Source: Methanofervidicoccus abyssi
GTDB lineage: Archaea > AGJL01 > Methanococci > Methanococcales > Methanococcaceae
Length of the DNA stretch: 64,000 bases
Assembly: GCF_004310395.1 (NCBI RefSeq)
Contig: NZ_BFAX01000002.1
Location: forward strand, 62,001 to 126,000
Direction: 5' to 3'
Part shown: positions 1 through 8,674 of the stretch, piece by piece
Layout of the letters: each line of letters starts with the position of its first letter
Numbering within the stretch: position 1 is the stretch's first letter
The notes under the pieces: model-generated
Database searches by the model: none
Seen by the model: the letters and a program-made list of their open reading frames with translations, nothing else
What the model was told of the DNA's origin: nothing
Made by a program: the position numbers and the translations under genes

Positions 1-1142
1 TCTCCTTCCTTTACTTCCCCTACTATCTTAGCACCAGTTTTTTTCATTATCTCATCTGCATATTCCTCGGGAGTTATTATCAACAGACTGTCTATGGAGA
101 CTCCTAAGGGATCTATATTTAACTTTTTCAACATCTCTAATACCTTGGGATTTATAACATCAATTACTTTATCCATATAGAACTCCAAGGAAACGTTAGC
201 AGATCTTGAGATCTCATAGGCATCCCCTCTAAGTCCTCCATTTGTCACATCTGTCATAACATGAATATACTTCAGTAGATCATTCTCAAATATCTTTTTA
301 CATGCTTTCAAAAAATCTATATTGAGAGTTTCATAAACTACTGAGAACATCCCATGGTATATGGCAGTTGTTGCTATGGTGCCTCCTCCACTTCCCTTAG
401 TCATAAGTATCAAATCTCCAACCTTGGCTCTCTTTCTTGCAGTGGGAGTGTCACCTTTTATAACTCCAATAGCTCCCACTGCACTTACCATCCTCTCCCC
501 TAATACCATATCTCCTCCTACCCTAAGAGTACTTCCTGCAACCAGTGGCACCCCTATACTTTCAGATACTGCACATATACCTGCTGTAAAGTCCAGTATC
601 TTGGACACATCTCCATCATCTGCCAGATGGACATCACTTATAAGGGCAACAGGTTCTGCACCCATTACATACACATCCCTTAGACATGCTCTTGTCACAT
701 GAAAACCTGCTAAGAAGGGAAATTCACTTAACCTGGAGTGGGTGCCGTCCACTGTAGCCACTATATACCTACCCTCTGCCTCCACAACTCCACCGTCATC
801 CTGATCCCTACTATCTACAACTGCCCTCTGATTTGTACTCTCGATAATCTTCCCTATCTGCTGATGTAAGAAAAAATCACCTTCTCCCCTACTACCTCCA
901 CCTATCCCCCCCATAGTAACTCCAGATCTCTTGTATTCCAGAAGATACTTCAGTTTTGAGTCTTCAATATCTTTATAAGATTCTACAGTTTTTACCTCCT
1001 TTAGAACTGCCTCAACGAATTCCCTCGCCACTTTTCTATCTATTCTTTTAAATTCTGTAACTATTTTAACACCTTCTTCGATAATAACATCCTCAGGTAT
1101 ATTCTTCCTTAGACACCTTCTTACAAATTCTTCTATATCCAT
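1..1142 (-). CDS. AIR synthase (PurM/HypE/SelD) superfamily protein, C-terminus cut by window edge
   Basis: This is an ATP-dependent enzyme-like protein of the PurM/HypE/SelD/ThiL superfamily. I read the reverse strand myself: translation starts at the ATG whose first base is 1142 (protein MDIEEFVRR...) and stays open to the window edge, giving about 380 residues. Superfamily marks are a glycine-rich stretch (GGIGGGSRGEGD), the phosphate/metal-type motif VATVDGTHSR, then TRACLRDVYVMGAEP and SDVHLADDGD, followed by a GSTLRVGGDM segment and a second glycine-rich loop (TKGSGGGTIATT). It lies divergent to cbiD with a 199 bp shared upstream region. Possible identities include the methanogen-specific AIR-synthase-related families (methanogenesis marker 2 or HypE-like); substrate unknown. 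The family call is secure, the exact member is not. Confidence 0.75.
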   Translation of the reverse strand, partial: MDIEEFVRRCLRKNIPEDVIIEEGVKIVTEFKRIDRKVAREFVEAVLKEVKTVESYKDIEDSKLKYLLEYKRSGVTMGGIGGGSRGEGDFFLHQQIGKIIESTNQRAVVDSRDQDDGGVVEAEGRYIVATVDGTHSRLSEFPFLAGFHVTRACLRDVYVMGAEPVALISDVHLADDGDVSKILDFTAGICAVSESIGVPLVAGSTLRVGGDMVLGERMVSAVGAIGVIKGDTPTARKRAKVGDLILMTKGSGGGTIATTAIYHGMFSVVYETLNIDFLKACKKIFENDLLKYIHVMTDVTNGGLRGDAYEISRSANVSLEFYMDKVIDVINPKVLEMLKKLNIDPLGVSIDSLLIITPEEYADEIMKKTGAKIVGEVKEG

Positions 1143-1341
1143 GATGTCACCAATATTTTAGTATGATAGAAAAAATTGAGATAGTAATTGAAAAATAATA
1201 AAAAATTTAGAAACTATTGTTTATTTTAAATCTAGTTTTTTTAAGATTCCCTCTTCCATTTTAATACTTTTTTCTATAATTTCATTATATTTTTTATCTT
1301 TTTTGATAGAATTAAAAATATATCAAAAATAGTGATTAAAT

Positions 1342-2457
1342 ATGATATACGACTTTAGAAGGGAAAAGAAGTATGGATACACCACAGGTGCCTGTGCTGC
1401 AGCAGGAGCTTATTCTGGTATTTACTATCTAAAGAAAGGTGTAAAGTTGGATTATGTGAAGATAGAGAACGATAAGGGAGATATACTTATAATACCTGTG
1501 GAGAAGATAGAAGGAGATATTCCCTCCAGAAGTGCCACAGTTACTGTTAGGAAATTTGCAGGTGAAGATATAGATATTACAGATGGGGTGGAAGTTATCG
1601 TTGATACCAAGATTGTAAAGTGGAAAGGGGGAGAGAGAATTAAAATAGTAGGTGGAAAAGGTGTAGGTGTTGTTACAAAGGAGGGATTACAGGTTAAAAA
1701 AGGAGATTGGGCTATAAATCCAAAACCTCGAGAACTTATCATTAGAAATATAACCCCTCTTCTCGATAGAGATGAAGGAGCTATAGTGAAAATCTCCGTT
1801 CCCAGAGGTGAAGAGTTGTATAAAAAAACACTTAATCCTAAACTTGGTATAGTAGGAGGTATATCTATCCTTGGAACTACAGGTATAGTCAGGCCCATGT
1901 CCAATGAGGCTTATAGAGAGTCGTTAGTGCCACAGATAGATATTGCCCTGGCGAAGAATCACAAGATGTTGGTATATACGCCTGGAAATATAGGGACGAA
2001 CTATGCAAGGAAACTCCTAAATGTAGATGAAGATCAGATAGTAGAAGTTTCCAACTTCTGGGATTTTATGATAGATAAGGCAGAGGAGAAAGGTGTTGAA
2101 GATATACTTATATTTGGACATGCTGGGAAGATCGTGAAACTTGCTGGAGGCATATACAATACCCACTCTAAGGTTGCAGATGGAAGGAACGAAATATTAA
2201 CAGCCTACAGTTCTCTGTACATAGAGAGCAAGGATATTTTAAGAGAGATACTTTACGGAAATACTACAGAAGAGATCATAGATATCCTAAGAAGAAAAAG
2301 GGTCCTTCATAATGTGTTTAACGATATAGCGAGGAGAGTTGTTGAGAGGGCCAAGAATAGGTGGAGGAAGATAAACTTCAGTTGTATTATAATAGATATG
2401 AGAGGAAATATCTTAGGTAGTTTTATGGAAGATAGATTTTTACCACTGTTAAAGTAA
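1342..2457 (+). CDS. cbiD: Cobalt-precorrin-5B C1-methyltransferase CbiD
   Basis: CbiD is the SAM-dependent methyltransferase that methylates C-1 of the corrin ring in the anaerobic (cobalt-early) cobamide pathway, needed in methanogens for the corrinoid of the Mtr methyltransferase. The 371-residue protein has the usual family length and shows the N-terminal signature GYTTGACAAAGAYSG (about residues 12-26), the central VGGISILGTTGIVRPMS segment (about 171-187) and the C-terminal FGHAGKIVKLAGG motif (about 258-270). It is transcribed alone. A second cobamide gene, cbiH, lies 33 kb away in this window, so the pathway genes are scattered, as is normal for Methanococcales. Confidence 0.95.
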   Translation: MIYDFRREKKYGYTTGACAAAGAYSGIYYLKKGVKLDYVKIENDKGDILIIPVEKIEGDIPSRSATVTVRKFAGEDIDITDGVEVIVDTKIVKWKGGERIKIVGGKGVGVVTKEGLQVKKGDWAINPKPRELIIRNITPLLDRDEGAIVKISVPRGEELYKKTLNPKLGIVGGISILGTTGIVRPMSNEAYRESLVPQIDIALAKNHKMLVYTPGNIGTNYARKLLNVDEDQIVEVSNFWDFMIDKAEEKGVEDILIFGHAGKIVKLAGGIYNTHSKVADGRNEILTAYSSLYIESKDILREILYGNTTEEIIDILRRKRVLHNVFNDIARRVVERAKNRWRKINFSCIIIDMRGNILGSFMEDRFLPLLK

Positions 2458-2991
2458 AAAACACTTATTATTTTTCATATATTTCCTTACGCACTTCTAT
2501 TTATATAGATAGCCAGTATATCTAAGATCTTGAATAAAAATTGAATAAAAATTAAAACAAATAAAATTTAAAAAAAAAATAAATTATAAAATAAAAAAAT
2601 AGAAACTCTTAAAAAAGATTAACGGAAATCCTGCAGTACTTCCTTTAGTGCATTTGAGAATAGGGGATTTTCTAAAAATTGATAAACTCCGATTTATCTT
2701 TACTTTTAGTTTAAAAATTGTGTCTATGAAATTAAAAATATCAATACTTAACAGTAATTTAATATACAAATAAAAGCAAATATAATCCTCCTCTAGGTTA
2801 CATTAATACTGGAGAACTATAACGGAAATTCTGGTAAAACCTTTTTCTTAAATTTTTTTTTATTTTACTTCTTTTTATTATTATTTTTGTTATTTTTACT
2901 CTAATTGTTTATATTATTTCTAAAATGAAACCAGAGTTATTTTTTTATTAGGCTGGGATTCATTCTTAAATTAGATATCAAATTATCTGTA
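2458..2991. other. Convergent intergenic gap between cbiD and nrpR
   Basis: This 534 bp gap separates two convergent genes and carries no credible gene. Most of it is the long intergenic repeat copy 1 (2588-2900). T-rich stretches on both strands could serve as transcription terminators for both neighbours. Confidence 0.7.
2588..2900 (+). repeat. Long intergenic repeat, copy 1 (about 0.3 kb)
   Basis: This stretch is repeated almost unchanged at 15720-16030 in the same orientation. The shared block begins with AATAGAAACTC, runs through GATTTATCTTTACTTTTAG and ends in a T-rich tract after AACGGAAATTCTGGTAAA. By eye only around ten to fifteen substitutions and a few one-base gaps separate the two copies. 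Both copies sit in convergent intergenic regions. A 61-codon reverse-strand reading frame inside it is not conserved as a start or protein in copy 2, so I treat it as non-coding. It has no recognisable transposase or terminal inverted repeats. Confidence 0.9.
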
Positions 2992-4608
2992 CTATACTAA
3001 CTCCTCTACAGGAATTAACTCACTGTACTCTACAACCCCATGAAGGGCTGAAACTTCTACTGGTATACCCCTACTTTTAAGTATAGCGAAGGGATTCATA
3101 CCTCCAAAACATATATATCCAAACATATTTTTTTCAACTTTAACCCCACATACGTCGTTATTAGGTTTTCCTACCTTGTATATACCTTTCCAATTTAGAT
3201 ATTTCACTATCTCTATTAACTTCTCCCGACCAACCATTGGGGCTTTTCTAACACCTGATAATACTGTATTTTCACCATCTACCCTGTTAAGAAATATCTC
3301 ATGGGGATCTAAGGATGTACCATCATAGGAGATGATCTCTATAAACCTATCCTTCGAGAGTTCCAATATACCTCCGCAATATGGAATCACGGGAATACCG
3401 TGTTTTATAAGTATTCCATCCACTGTAGAAGAACATATAGTGGACATTATTAATCTATCTCCCCTATGTTCAAAACCCACCCTGTCAGATACCATAATCC
3501 CCATCTTATAACATCTATCAAGCGCTTCTAACACTTCATCTTCATACTTCCTATTTATACAACACCTATTTACTAAAACCTTACCCTTTCTATCTTCTAT
3601 ACTGTAATCCACCTTATGTACCATAGAAAGCATCTTGGAGAACACTGATACTATCTTAACTTTCCCCTTCTTCTTCACAGGCTTTAAATGTTTTTTACTT
3701 ACCGTTTTTACATTGGAAATATCTATAATATCACTTGCTGCACTGATCTTAACTGGATATCCCATTTCCACTAAGGGACATATGGGAGACAACCCCCCCA
3801 CAAGGGCTATCCCTACCTCACCATCGTTTAAACTTAACCCTAATACATTCTCCTCCCCATAACTGAGTATCCCATTGAGTTTATCCTCTTTTATAATGTT
3901 TTCAAATCTATCTAAGGTTGTCTTTGGAATAATCCTGAAGTTTGCAGGTAGGTGTCCTTCTCCATTCTCTATAATCCCCATTACATCTGTCTTTCCCCTT
4001 GTTATAAATGCTTCTAAGGGATCTATAGATGACTTACTGAAATCTATAACCCCCTCAAATGCCACAGGCTCGTAGTCTTCGAATTTAACTATTCCTCCAT
4101 ATTTTATTATAGGATATATCCCTTCCTTCATAAGATAGTTATCGAAGGTTATGGAACATAGGGTTTCAACTGTGATAGAACTCTTATTTCTCCTGATATT
4201 TATAAAATCACCTATGGAGAAACCATTATCTACAACTTTCAACACTAACTCCTTAACCTCCGAGTAATTTCCCTCAATTACAGTCCTGTTGATTATAACA
4301 CTCCTTGGGAAGTCTGACAAGTATATCTTCTCCAACATCTTGGAAAATACAAATCCTACTCTATAAGATATATTTGCCTTATTTAGCTCTTCTAATCCTT
4401 TCTCCGTTATAACTCTACCATAGTATCCTATCTTTTCAGTTAGATTTCTTTCATCTAATAGTTGAAGGTGATACCTAACAGCCCTTTCTCCTAACTCATA
4501 ACCTCGTTTCTTAAGTTCATTTGCTATTATCTTAGCACCTACAGGCCTATCGTACTGGGCTAAGATATTCAGAATCTCTATAAGTTTATCATCTAAATTG
4601 TTTTCCAA
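2992..4608 (-). CDS. nrpR: NrpR, transcriptional repressor of nitrogen assimilation genes
   Basis: NrpR represses nif and glnA promoters in Methanococcales and is released by 2-oxoglutarate. The protein (538 residues from the start chosen here) has an N-terminal winged helix (about residues 5-70, with ILNILAQYDRPVGAKIIA and RAVRYHLQLL) followed by two tandem NrpR effector domains (about 75-310 and 325-538), each with the repeated SSTVDGILIKHG-type and GGI-type patterns. Start choice: the longest frame begins at an ATG at 4641 that overlaps a TATA-like TTTATATA, whereas a TTG at 4608 is preceded by GGTGGT with a 3-base spacer, which matches other starts here. I saw no GGAA-N6-TTCC operator in its short upstream region. 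It is transcribed alone. Confidence 0.93.
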   Translation of the reverse strand: MENNLDDKLIEILNILAQYDRPVGAKIIANELKKRGYELGERAVRYHLQLLDERNLTEKIGYYGRVITEKGLEELNKANISYRVGFVFSKMLEKIYLSDFPRSVIINRTVIEGNYSEVKELVLKVVDNGFSIGDFINIRRNKSSITVETLCSITFDNYLMKEGIYPIIKYGGIVKFEDYEPVAFEGVIDFSKSSIDPLEAFITRGKTDVMGIIENGEGHLPANFRIIPKTTLDRFENIIKEDKLNGILSYGEENVLGLSLNDGEVGIALVGGLSPICPLVEMGYPVKISAASDIIDISNVKTVSKKHLKPVKKKGKVKIVSVFSKMLSMVHKVDYSIEDRKGKVLVNRCCINRKYEDEVLEALDRCYKMGIMVSDRVGFEHRGDRLIMSTICSSTVDGILIKHGIPVIPYCGGILELSKDRFIEIISYDGTSLDPHEIFLNRVDGENTVLSGVRKAPMVGREKLIEIVKYLNWKGIYKVGKPNNDVCGVKVEKNMFGYICFGGMNPFAILKSRGIPVEVSALHGVVEYSELIPVEELV

Positions 4609-4717
4609 GCTACCACCGTTGTAATTTTGATATATAAACAAAAAAATGTAAATTAAATTATTAATTAAATTATTATTTGATATAAAAATTAAAAAAAGTA
4701 ATAAAAATACCTTACAT

Positions 4718-4743
4718 ACATTTTATCTAGACATTTTATCTAG
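4718..4743. repeat. 13 bp perfect tandem duplication at the 3' end of the FIST gene
   Basis: ACATTTTATCTAG occurs twice head to tail. The second unit contains the stop region of the FIST-domain gene, so the duplication lies exactly at its C-terminus and first downstream bases. Confidence 0.85.
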
Positions 4744-5974
4744 AGATTATTTCGTTACTAAGTAGCAAGACAGTAGAAGTTTGATTATAGTGACCTATAG
4801 ATCCTCCTAAAGTGCTTCCCTGCTCTCCATAGGTGTTAAATCCAATTACTGGAACTTCACCTACTAACTCTTTTATTATCTTGAGATCGTTTATTCCCTC
4901 TTTTTCAGTAAGTAAATATCTCAATATACAGTTAAATATAATAATTGCACCTATCTCTTCTGGATTTCCTGCATCCTGTATAGCATTAAGTATAGTTTTC
5001 TTAAAAGATTCGACGATATGTTCTTTGTCAGTATCCATGATAGTTAGATAACACCCTTTAGGCACTTCAGAGTAAAAGGTTATACTACCATCTGGATTTA
5101 CATTTGCAGGACTTTTTATAATATACTCCCCATAAACATCTGAAGATTTAACACCTATAGGTGTCTGGGAAAATACTTCAGGGGTCAGTTCATCTACTCC
5201 AAGTAATTCCCTCATAACTTCAGAAGCAGGTCTATCATCTAATTCATAAACTACCCTCCCATTGGACTTGGTAACAACAGCACCTGCATCTGTGGGGTAG
5301 AAAGGATGGCCGTATCCAGTACCTATCTTTAGAGCACTACTCAAGGTAGCCACTACACCAGCATCCGTATATACACCGTTTCCAAACTGATAGGTTCTTT
5401 TAAACTTTAAGTCATCACCAGTGGATCCACCTATGATACAGTGGTTATATCCAACAGCTGATAATATTCCCTTTATAAATTCTTCTTCAACCCTTGCCAA
5501 ACCATCTGGAATAATGATATTAATAAAAGGTTTCATCTTCAAAAGATCTAAACCCTTTTTCTTCATAAAGGCGATGGATATTACTGCAGATGCTGTAGGA
5601 TTATCCTTTAAAGAGGCATAAGCTTTACTAATTGCCTCTCTTCCACATTCGAAGGGATTCTTAGATATCCCCTCACTTACACCAACACCAACTTTAAGGT
5701 AAGGACTTTTCAGTGTTATCACCGCTACAGTACCTTTCTGTGGTTTCTCAACTATACTGGAGAACTCCCCTGCAGTAGTTCCTCCTATGATATGAGAATC
5801 TTCAACTTTTTCTTTTATTTCCCTGTAAACCCAGTTAGGATCTAAGTCAGAGGATGCAAATACTATGGTTAAATCAGGTTTTCTACAACCCTCTAGAGCT
5901 TCTTCAATAGCTTCGGTAGGATCTGTGGATTGACCTATTCCAACTTCCAGTATTTTTCTTCTATCTGTTATCAT
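4736..5974 (-). CDS. FIST-domain (FIST_N plus FIST_C) sensory protein
   Basis: FIST proteins are predicted small-ligand-binding sensory modules, often fused to signalling outputs in bacteria; here the domain stands alone (412 residues). The N-terminal FIST domain is marked by DLTIVFASSDLD and HIIGGTTAGEF (about residues 35-90) and the IIPDGLARVEEEFIKGI and CIIGGSTGDD segments (about 155-195); the C-terminal FIST_C part includes IGFNTYGEQG (about 375-384). No transmembrane segment or kinase, cyclase or methyl-accepting domain is attached, so any output partner must be separate. The longest frame begins with TTG at 5980; the ATG at 5974 is the more economical start. Monocistronic by spacing. 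Confidence 0.85.
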   Translation of the reverse strand: MITDRRKILEVGIGQSTDPTEAIEEALEGCRKPDLTIVFASSDLDPNWVYREIKEKVEDSHIIGGTTAGEFSSIVEKPQKGTVAVITLKSPYLKVGVGVSEGISKNPFECGREAISKAYASLKDNPTASAVISIAFMKKKGLDLLKMKPFINIIIPDGLARVEEEFIKGILSAVGYNHCIIGGSTGDDLKFKRTYQFGNGVYTDAGVVATLSSALKIGTGYGHPFYPTDAGAVVTKSNGRVVYELDDRPASEVMRELLGVDELTPEVFSQTPIGVKSSDVYGEYIIKSPANVNPDGSITFYSEVPKGCYLTIMDTDKEHIVESFKKTILNAIQDAGNPEEIGAIIIFNCILRYLLTEKEGINDLKIIKELVGEVPVIGFNTYGEQGSTLGGSIGHYNQTSTVLLLSNEIISR

Positions 5975-6070
5975 GTTCAAAACCCTTTTATTTTATGTAA
6001 TCTTTTATAAAACAACTTTTATAAATTTTAAATAAATATTTATAGATTTTACATTGATTTATCATTATAT

Positions 6071-6988
6071 TCAAATTATATCTAATCTTCTTAAAATTTC
6101 ACATACCTTACATATACCAGATGCAGAAGGATTACCACAGTATTTACATATACTTTTATCCTTTTCAAGGGGTAGGTACTTCACCAATCTCTCAAAACCT
6201 GCAACAATGGAGTACTTCTTCCCCGGATGTTTCTTCTCTAAGAGATTTAGTATCTCGGAGATCTCATTCCTATAGGATAGAGAGGAATATGGACAGGGTT
6301 CACTGTGGTATTTAATACCTACGAGATCTGCAAAGAGTTTTACCTCAATTTCTGGAATATACTTTAAAGGTTTGATCCTTCTGACAAATTTAGGATGCTC
6401 AATACTCTTCCCCAGTATAACCAATTTTTTAATATCTCCTTCTATATAATTCATCATTACTGCCTGGGCAACATCATCTAAGTTATGTCCTATTGCCAAG
6501 TAATTACAACTTCTCTCTAAAGCCATACTGTTTAATATTCTTCTTCTGATAATACCACAGAAAGTACAGGGATTTGCTGTAATATTTTTCTCCTTAGCCC
6601 TTTCTACTATACGGTCCAAGGTATATCCTATATGGTCTTCGAAGGTATCGATATAGTAAGGTATATCATACTTCTTACAGAATTCTACTGCTATTTTTAT
6701 TCCTCTTTTTCTAAACCCCTCTATACCTTCGTCTACTATCAACCCAATAATCTCTGAGTTAGGTATTGGATCGTAGTATTCCCTCAGTAAATAGGCCATT
6801 ACTAAACTGTCTTTTCCTCCACTTAGCCCCATACCAATTTTAACATTCTGCTTTATTATCTTTTTACCTAGCGTTTTCCTAACCTTCTTTTTTATATACT
6901 TTATAAAACATTCCCTACAGAACTTTAAACCTGAGTGACGCTGGTAGTAGATAGGTTCCTCTTCTTTACAGATACTACATACTTCCAT
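6071..6988 (-). CDS. ncsA: tRNA 2-thiolation ATP pyrophosphatase NcsA/TtuA family
   Basis: This cytosolic enzyme adenylates and thiolates a tRNA uridine (Ncs6/Ctu1/TtuA family). In 305 residues it shows the order expected: an N-terminal zinc finger (CSICKEEE and CRECF, residues about 4-27), the PP-loop SGGKDSLV (about 55-62), the PCTFCG motif that supplies Fe-S or catalytic cysteines (about 142-147), a HNLDD motif (about 167-171) and a second C-terminal zinc finger (CKYCG ... CKVCE, about 282-296). The start has AGGGAT with a 4-base spacer. A perfect 6 bp inverted repeat lies just upstream (7007-7025). Whether the target is U34 or U54 cannot be told from sequence. Confidence 0.92.
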   Translation of the reverse strand: MEVCSICKEEEPIYYQRHSGLKFCRECFIKYIKKKVRKTLGKKIIKQNVKIGMGLSGGKDSLVMAYLLREYYDPIPNSEIIGLIVDEGIEGFRKRGIKIAVEFCKKYDIPYYIDTFEDHIGYTLDRIVERAKEKNITANPCTFCGIIRRRILNSMALERSCNYLAIGHNLDDVAQAVMMNYIEGDIKKLVILGKSIEHPKFVRRIKPLKYIPEIEVKLFADLVGIKYHSEPCPYSSLSYRNEISEILNLLEKKHPGKKYSIVAGFERLVKYLPLEKDKSICKYCGNPSASGICKVCEILRRLDII

Positions 6989-7006
6989 GTTTATCCCTAA
7001 ATGTTT

Positions 7007-7025
7007 CCGTTATCCAGAGTAACGG
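7007..7025. promoter_or_regulatory. Short palindrome upstream of ncsA
   Basis: CCGTTA-TCCAGAG-TAACGG is a perfect 6 bp inverted repeat with a 7-base loop, placed 19-37 bases before the ncsA start codon, in a gap that is otherwise AT-rich. It could be an operator or a leader hairpin. Confidence 0.4.
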
Positions 7026-7224
7026 TCATGAATACTATTTATGCTATAATGACGATCTCTGAAATTTCTATAAAAGTAGTAATAATCTAAAGGTATGGAT
7101 ATAGTTTCATTATTTGTATGATTGTCTTTAATTGGGATCTTTATTATTTTTATAATCCTTATTATTCTTTTTAAAATAAAGTAAAAATAATAAAAGATGA
7201 ATATTTTTAGTATTTATTTGGAAA

Positions 7225-8211
7225 TTAAGTTCTTATTCTCTTATCTTTTTCGTTGTATATTATTCCCTTTTCTGTAATAATTCCAGTAATCAACTCAAAA
7301 GGCGTTATATCAAATGCGTAGTTGTAGGCTTTCACACCTTCAGGTGCTATCCTCCTTCCATCTATATAGAGCACCTCCTTCTCATCCCTTTCCTCAATTA
7401 TAACATCCTCTATGGAGCTCTCGAAATCAAAGGTGGAAGTTGGAGAAGCTACATAGAAAGGTATATTGTGATACTTGGCGAGTACAGCTAAAGAGTAGGT
7501 ACCTATTTTATTGAAAACTGTATAATCCCTTAAAACCCTATCTGCTCCAACTATAACCTTATCTATCATCCCTCTCTTCATCAAAAAACCTGCTGTGCTG
7601 TCAGTTATTATTTTTACAGGGATGCCTTCGTATTTTAACTCAAAGCTTGTTAATTTTGCCCCCTGTAATCTTGGCCTTGTTTCATCCACTATAACCTTTA
7701 TATTTTTCCCCCTGTAGTGTGCAAATCTTATAACACTTAGGGCAGTACCATAAATAGAAGTTGCAAGGGCTCCAGCATTACAGTGAGTCAATATAGTATC
7801 TCCATCTTCAATAACTCTCTCCCCTATTTCACCTATCTTCTTACACGCTTCTCTATCTTCTTCATGGATAAGTTTAGCTTCACTGAGGATAGATCTATTA
7901 TTATTGTAAGCCTTCATACACCTATCTAAGGCCCAGAATAGATTTACAGCAGTAGGTCTCGTATTTTTTAACCTATGATAAGCTTTTTCAATATCATCTC
8001 CTTTTATTTCTGCAAGTGCCATCCCGTAGGCTGCACTTATCCCTATCGCAGGAGCACCCCTTACAACCATATCTTCAATAGCAAAGGCCACATCTTCGTA
8101 GTTATTGCATATAAAGTACTCCAACTTATGGGGGAGTTTTCTCTGATCTATCAATATCAATTGACTGTTTTTATCATCCCATATTATAGGTTTTAAGGTG
8201 TCTCTTTCCAT
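7225..8211 (-). CDS. mtnA: S-methyl-5-thioribose-1-phosphate isomerase (MtnA), eIF-2B-like
   Basis: MtnA interconverts methylthioribose-1-phosphate and methylthioribulose-1-phosphate; methanogen homologues may also act on the 5-deoxyribose-1-phosphate formed from radical-SAM by-products. The 328-residue protein has the family motifs VVRGAPAIGISAAYG (about residues 46-60), the catalytic-cysteine motif LTHCNAGALAT (about 139-149) and the catalytic-aspartate motif VGADRV (about 220-225) followed by NKIGTY. The segment between the last two motifs (LRDYTVF) departs from the usual small-residue pattern. The related ribose-1,5-bisphosphate isomerase is less likely given the THCNAG and NKIGTY context. 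Start has AGGGAT plus a 3-base spacer. No other methionine salvage gene is adjacent. Confidence 0.85.
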   Translation of the reverse strand: MERDTLKPIIWDDKNSQLILIDQRKLPHKLEYFICNNYEDVAFAIEDMVVRGAPAIGISAAYGMALAEIKGDDIEKAYHRLKNTRPTAVNLFWALDRCMKAYNNNRSILSEAKLIHEEDREACKKIGEIGERVIEDGDTILTHCNAGALATSIYGTALSVIRFAHYRGKNIKVIVDETRPRLQGAKLTSFELKYEGIPVKIITDSTAGFLMKRGMIDKVIVGADRVLRDYTVFNKIGTYSLAVLAKYHNIPFYVASPTSTFDFESSIEDVIIEERDEKEVLYIDGRRIAPEGVKAYNYAFDITPFELITGIITEKGIIYNEKDKRIRT

Positions 8212-8529
8212 TCTATCCCTTTGTTGATGTTATAATAAGGAGAAATATAAAAATACTATCAAATCTGTTAGAAAAAAGAATAAACAACTTCGATAAGATT
8301 TAAAAATACAATATATAGGTGGAAAGTAAGATTAATAACTTATGTAATTTAGTTTGAAATAATTAATAATTAAAATAATATTTATTTAATTTTACATAAT
8401 AAAAAGACGTTGATAATAGCAATAGGAACAATTCATTGGAATATTCATATTTATTGATATTCAGAATCGAAAGTTATATATACTACATACTGTGTATTAT
8501 AGATACTGCTAAATTGAGTAGGTTGCGGT
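8212..8529. other. Divergent intergenic gap between mtnA and tRNA-Ser
   Basis: This 318 bp AT-rich gap holds no gene. Its right part contains the promoter for tRNA-Ser and the ribosomal operon (8466-8482). Nothing else recognisable was seen. Confidence 0.6.
8466..8482 (+). promoter_or_regulatory. Archaeal BRE/TATA promoter for tRNA-Ser and the rps13 operon
   Basis: A purine-rich CGAAAG (BRE-like) runs into TTATATATA (8474-8482). With the usual TATA-to-start distance, transcription would begin near 8503-8508, about 25 bases before the mature tRNA 5' end. Confidence 0.7.
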
Positions 8530-8617
8530 GCAGAGGTAGTCTAGCCCGGTAAGGCGTGGGACTGGAGATCCCATGGGGCTTTGCCCCGCGGGGGTTCAAA
8601 TCCCCCCCTCTGCGCCA
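8530..8617 (+). tRNA. tRNA-Ser, anticodon GGA
   Basis: A complete class II tRNA of 88 bases with encoded CCA. Acceptor GCAGAGG pairs with CCTCTGC; the anticodon stem TGGGA/TCCCA closes the loop CTGGAGA, giving anticodon GGA (reads UCC/UCU). The long variable arm (TGGGGCTTTGCCCC region) and the all-G:C T stem (GGGGG-TTCAAAT-CCCCC) confirm tRNA-Ser. It lies 57 bases before rps13 and is probably the first gene of that transcript. Confidence 0.96.
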
Positions 8618-8641
8618 TTTTTTTGTTTATTTTTTCTTTTT
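8618..8641 (+). terminator. T-rich tract directly after tRNA-Ser
   Basis: Immediately after the CCA are runs TTTTTTT, TTTATTTTTT and CTTTTTT. Archaeal RNA polymerase stops at such U-tracts, so this may be a partial terminator between the tRNA and rps13. I see no well-placed promoter between the tract and the rps13 Shine-Dalgarno, which implies read-through. Confidence 0.45.
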
Positions 8642-8674
8642 TATAAACACGACTATTTTTTGGAGGTGCTTATA

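Noticed and set aside
2584-2769. 61-codon reverse-strand reading frame inside the intergenic repeat
   Set aside because: In copy 2 the start codon is lost and the few differences change residues, so there is no sign of coding constraint; also no Shine-Dalgarno.
4609-4735. NrpR operator (GGAA-N6-TTCC) upstream of nrpR for autoregulation
   Set aside because: No GGAA or TTCC half-sites in correct spacing were found in the region.
8573-8674. N-terminal extension of S13 starting inside tRNA-Ser
   Set aside because: It would be translated from tRNA sequence; GGAGGTG and TTG 8675 give the conserved S13 N-terminus.
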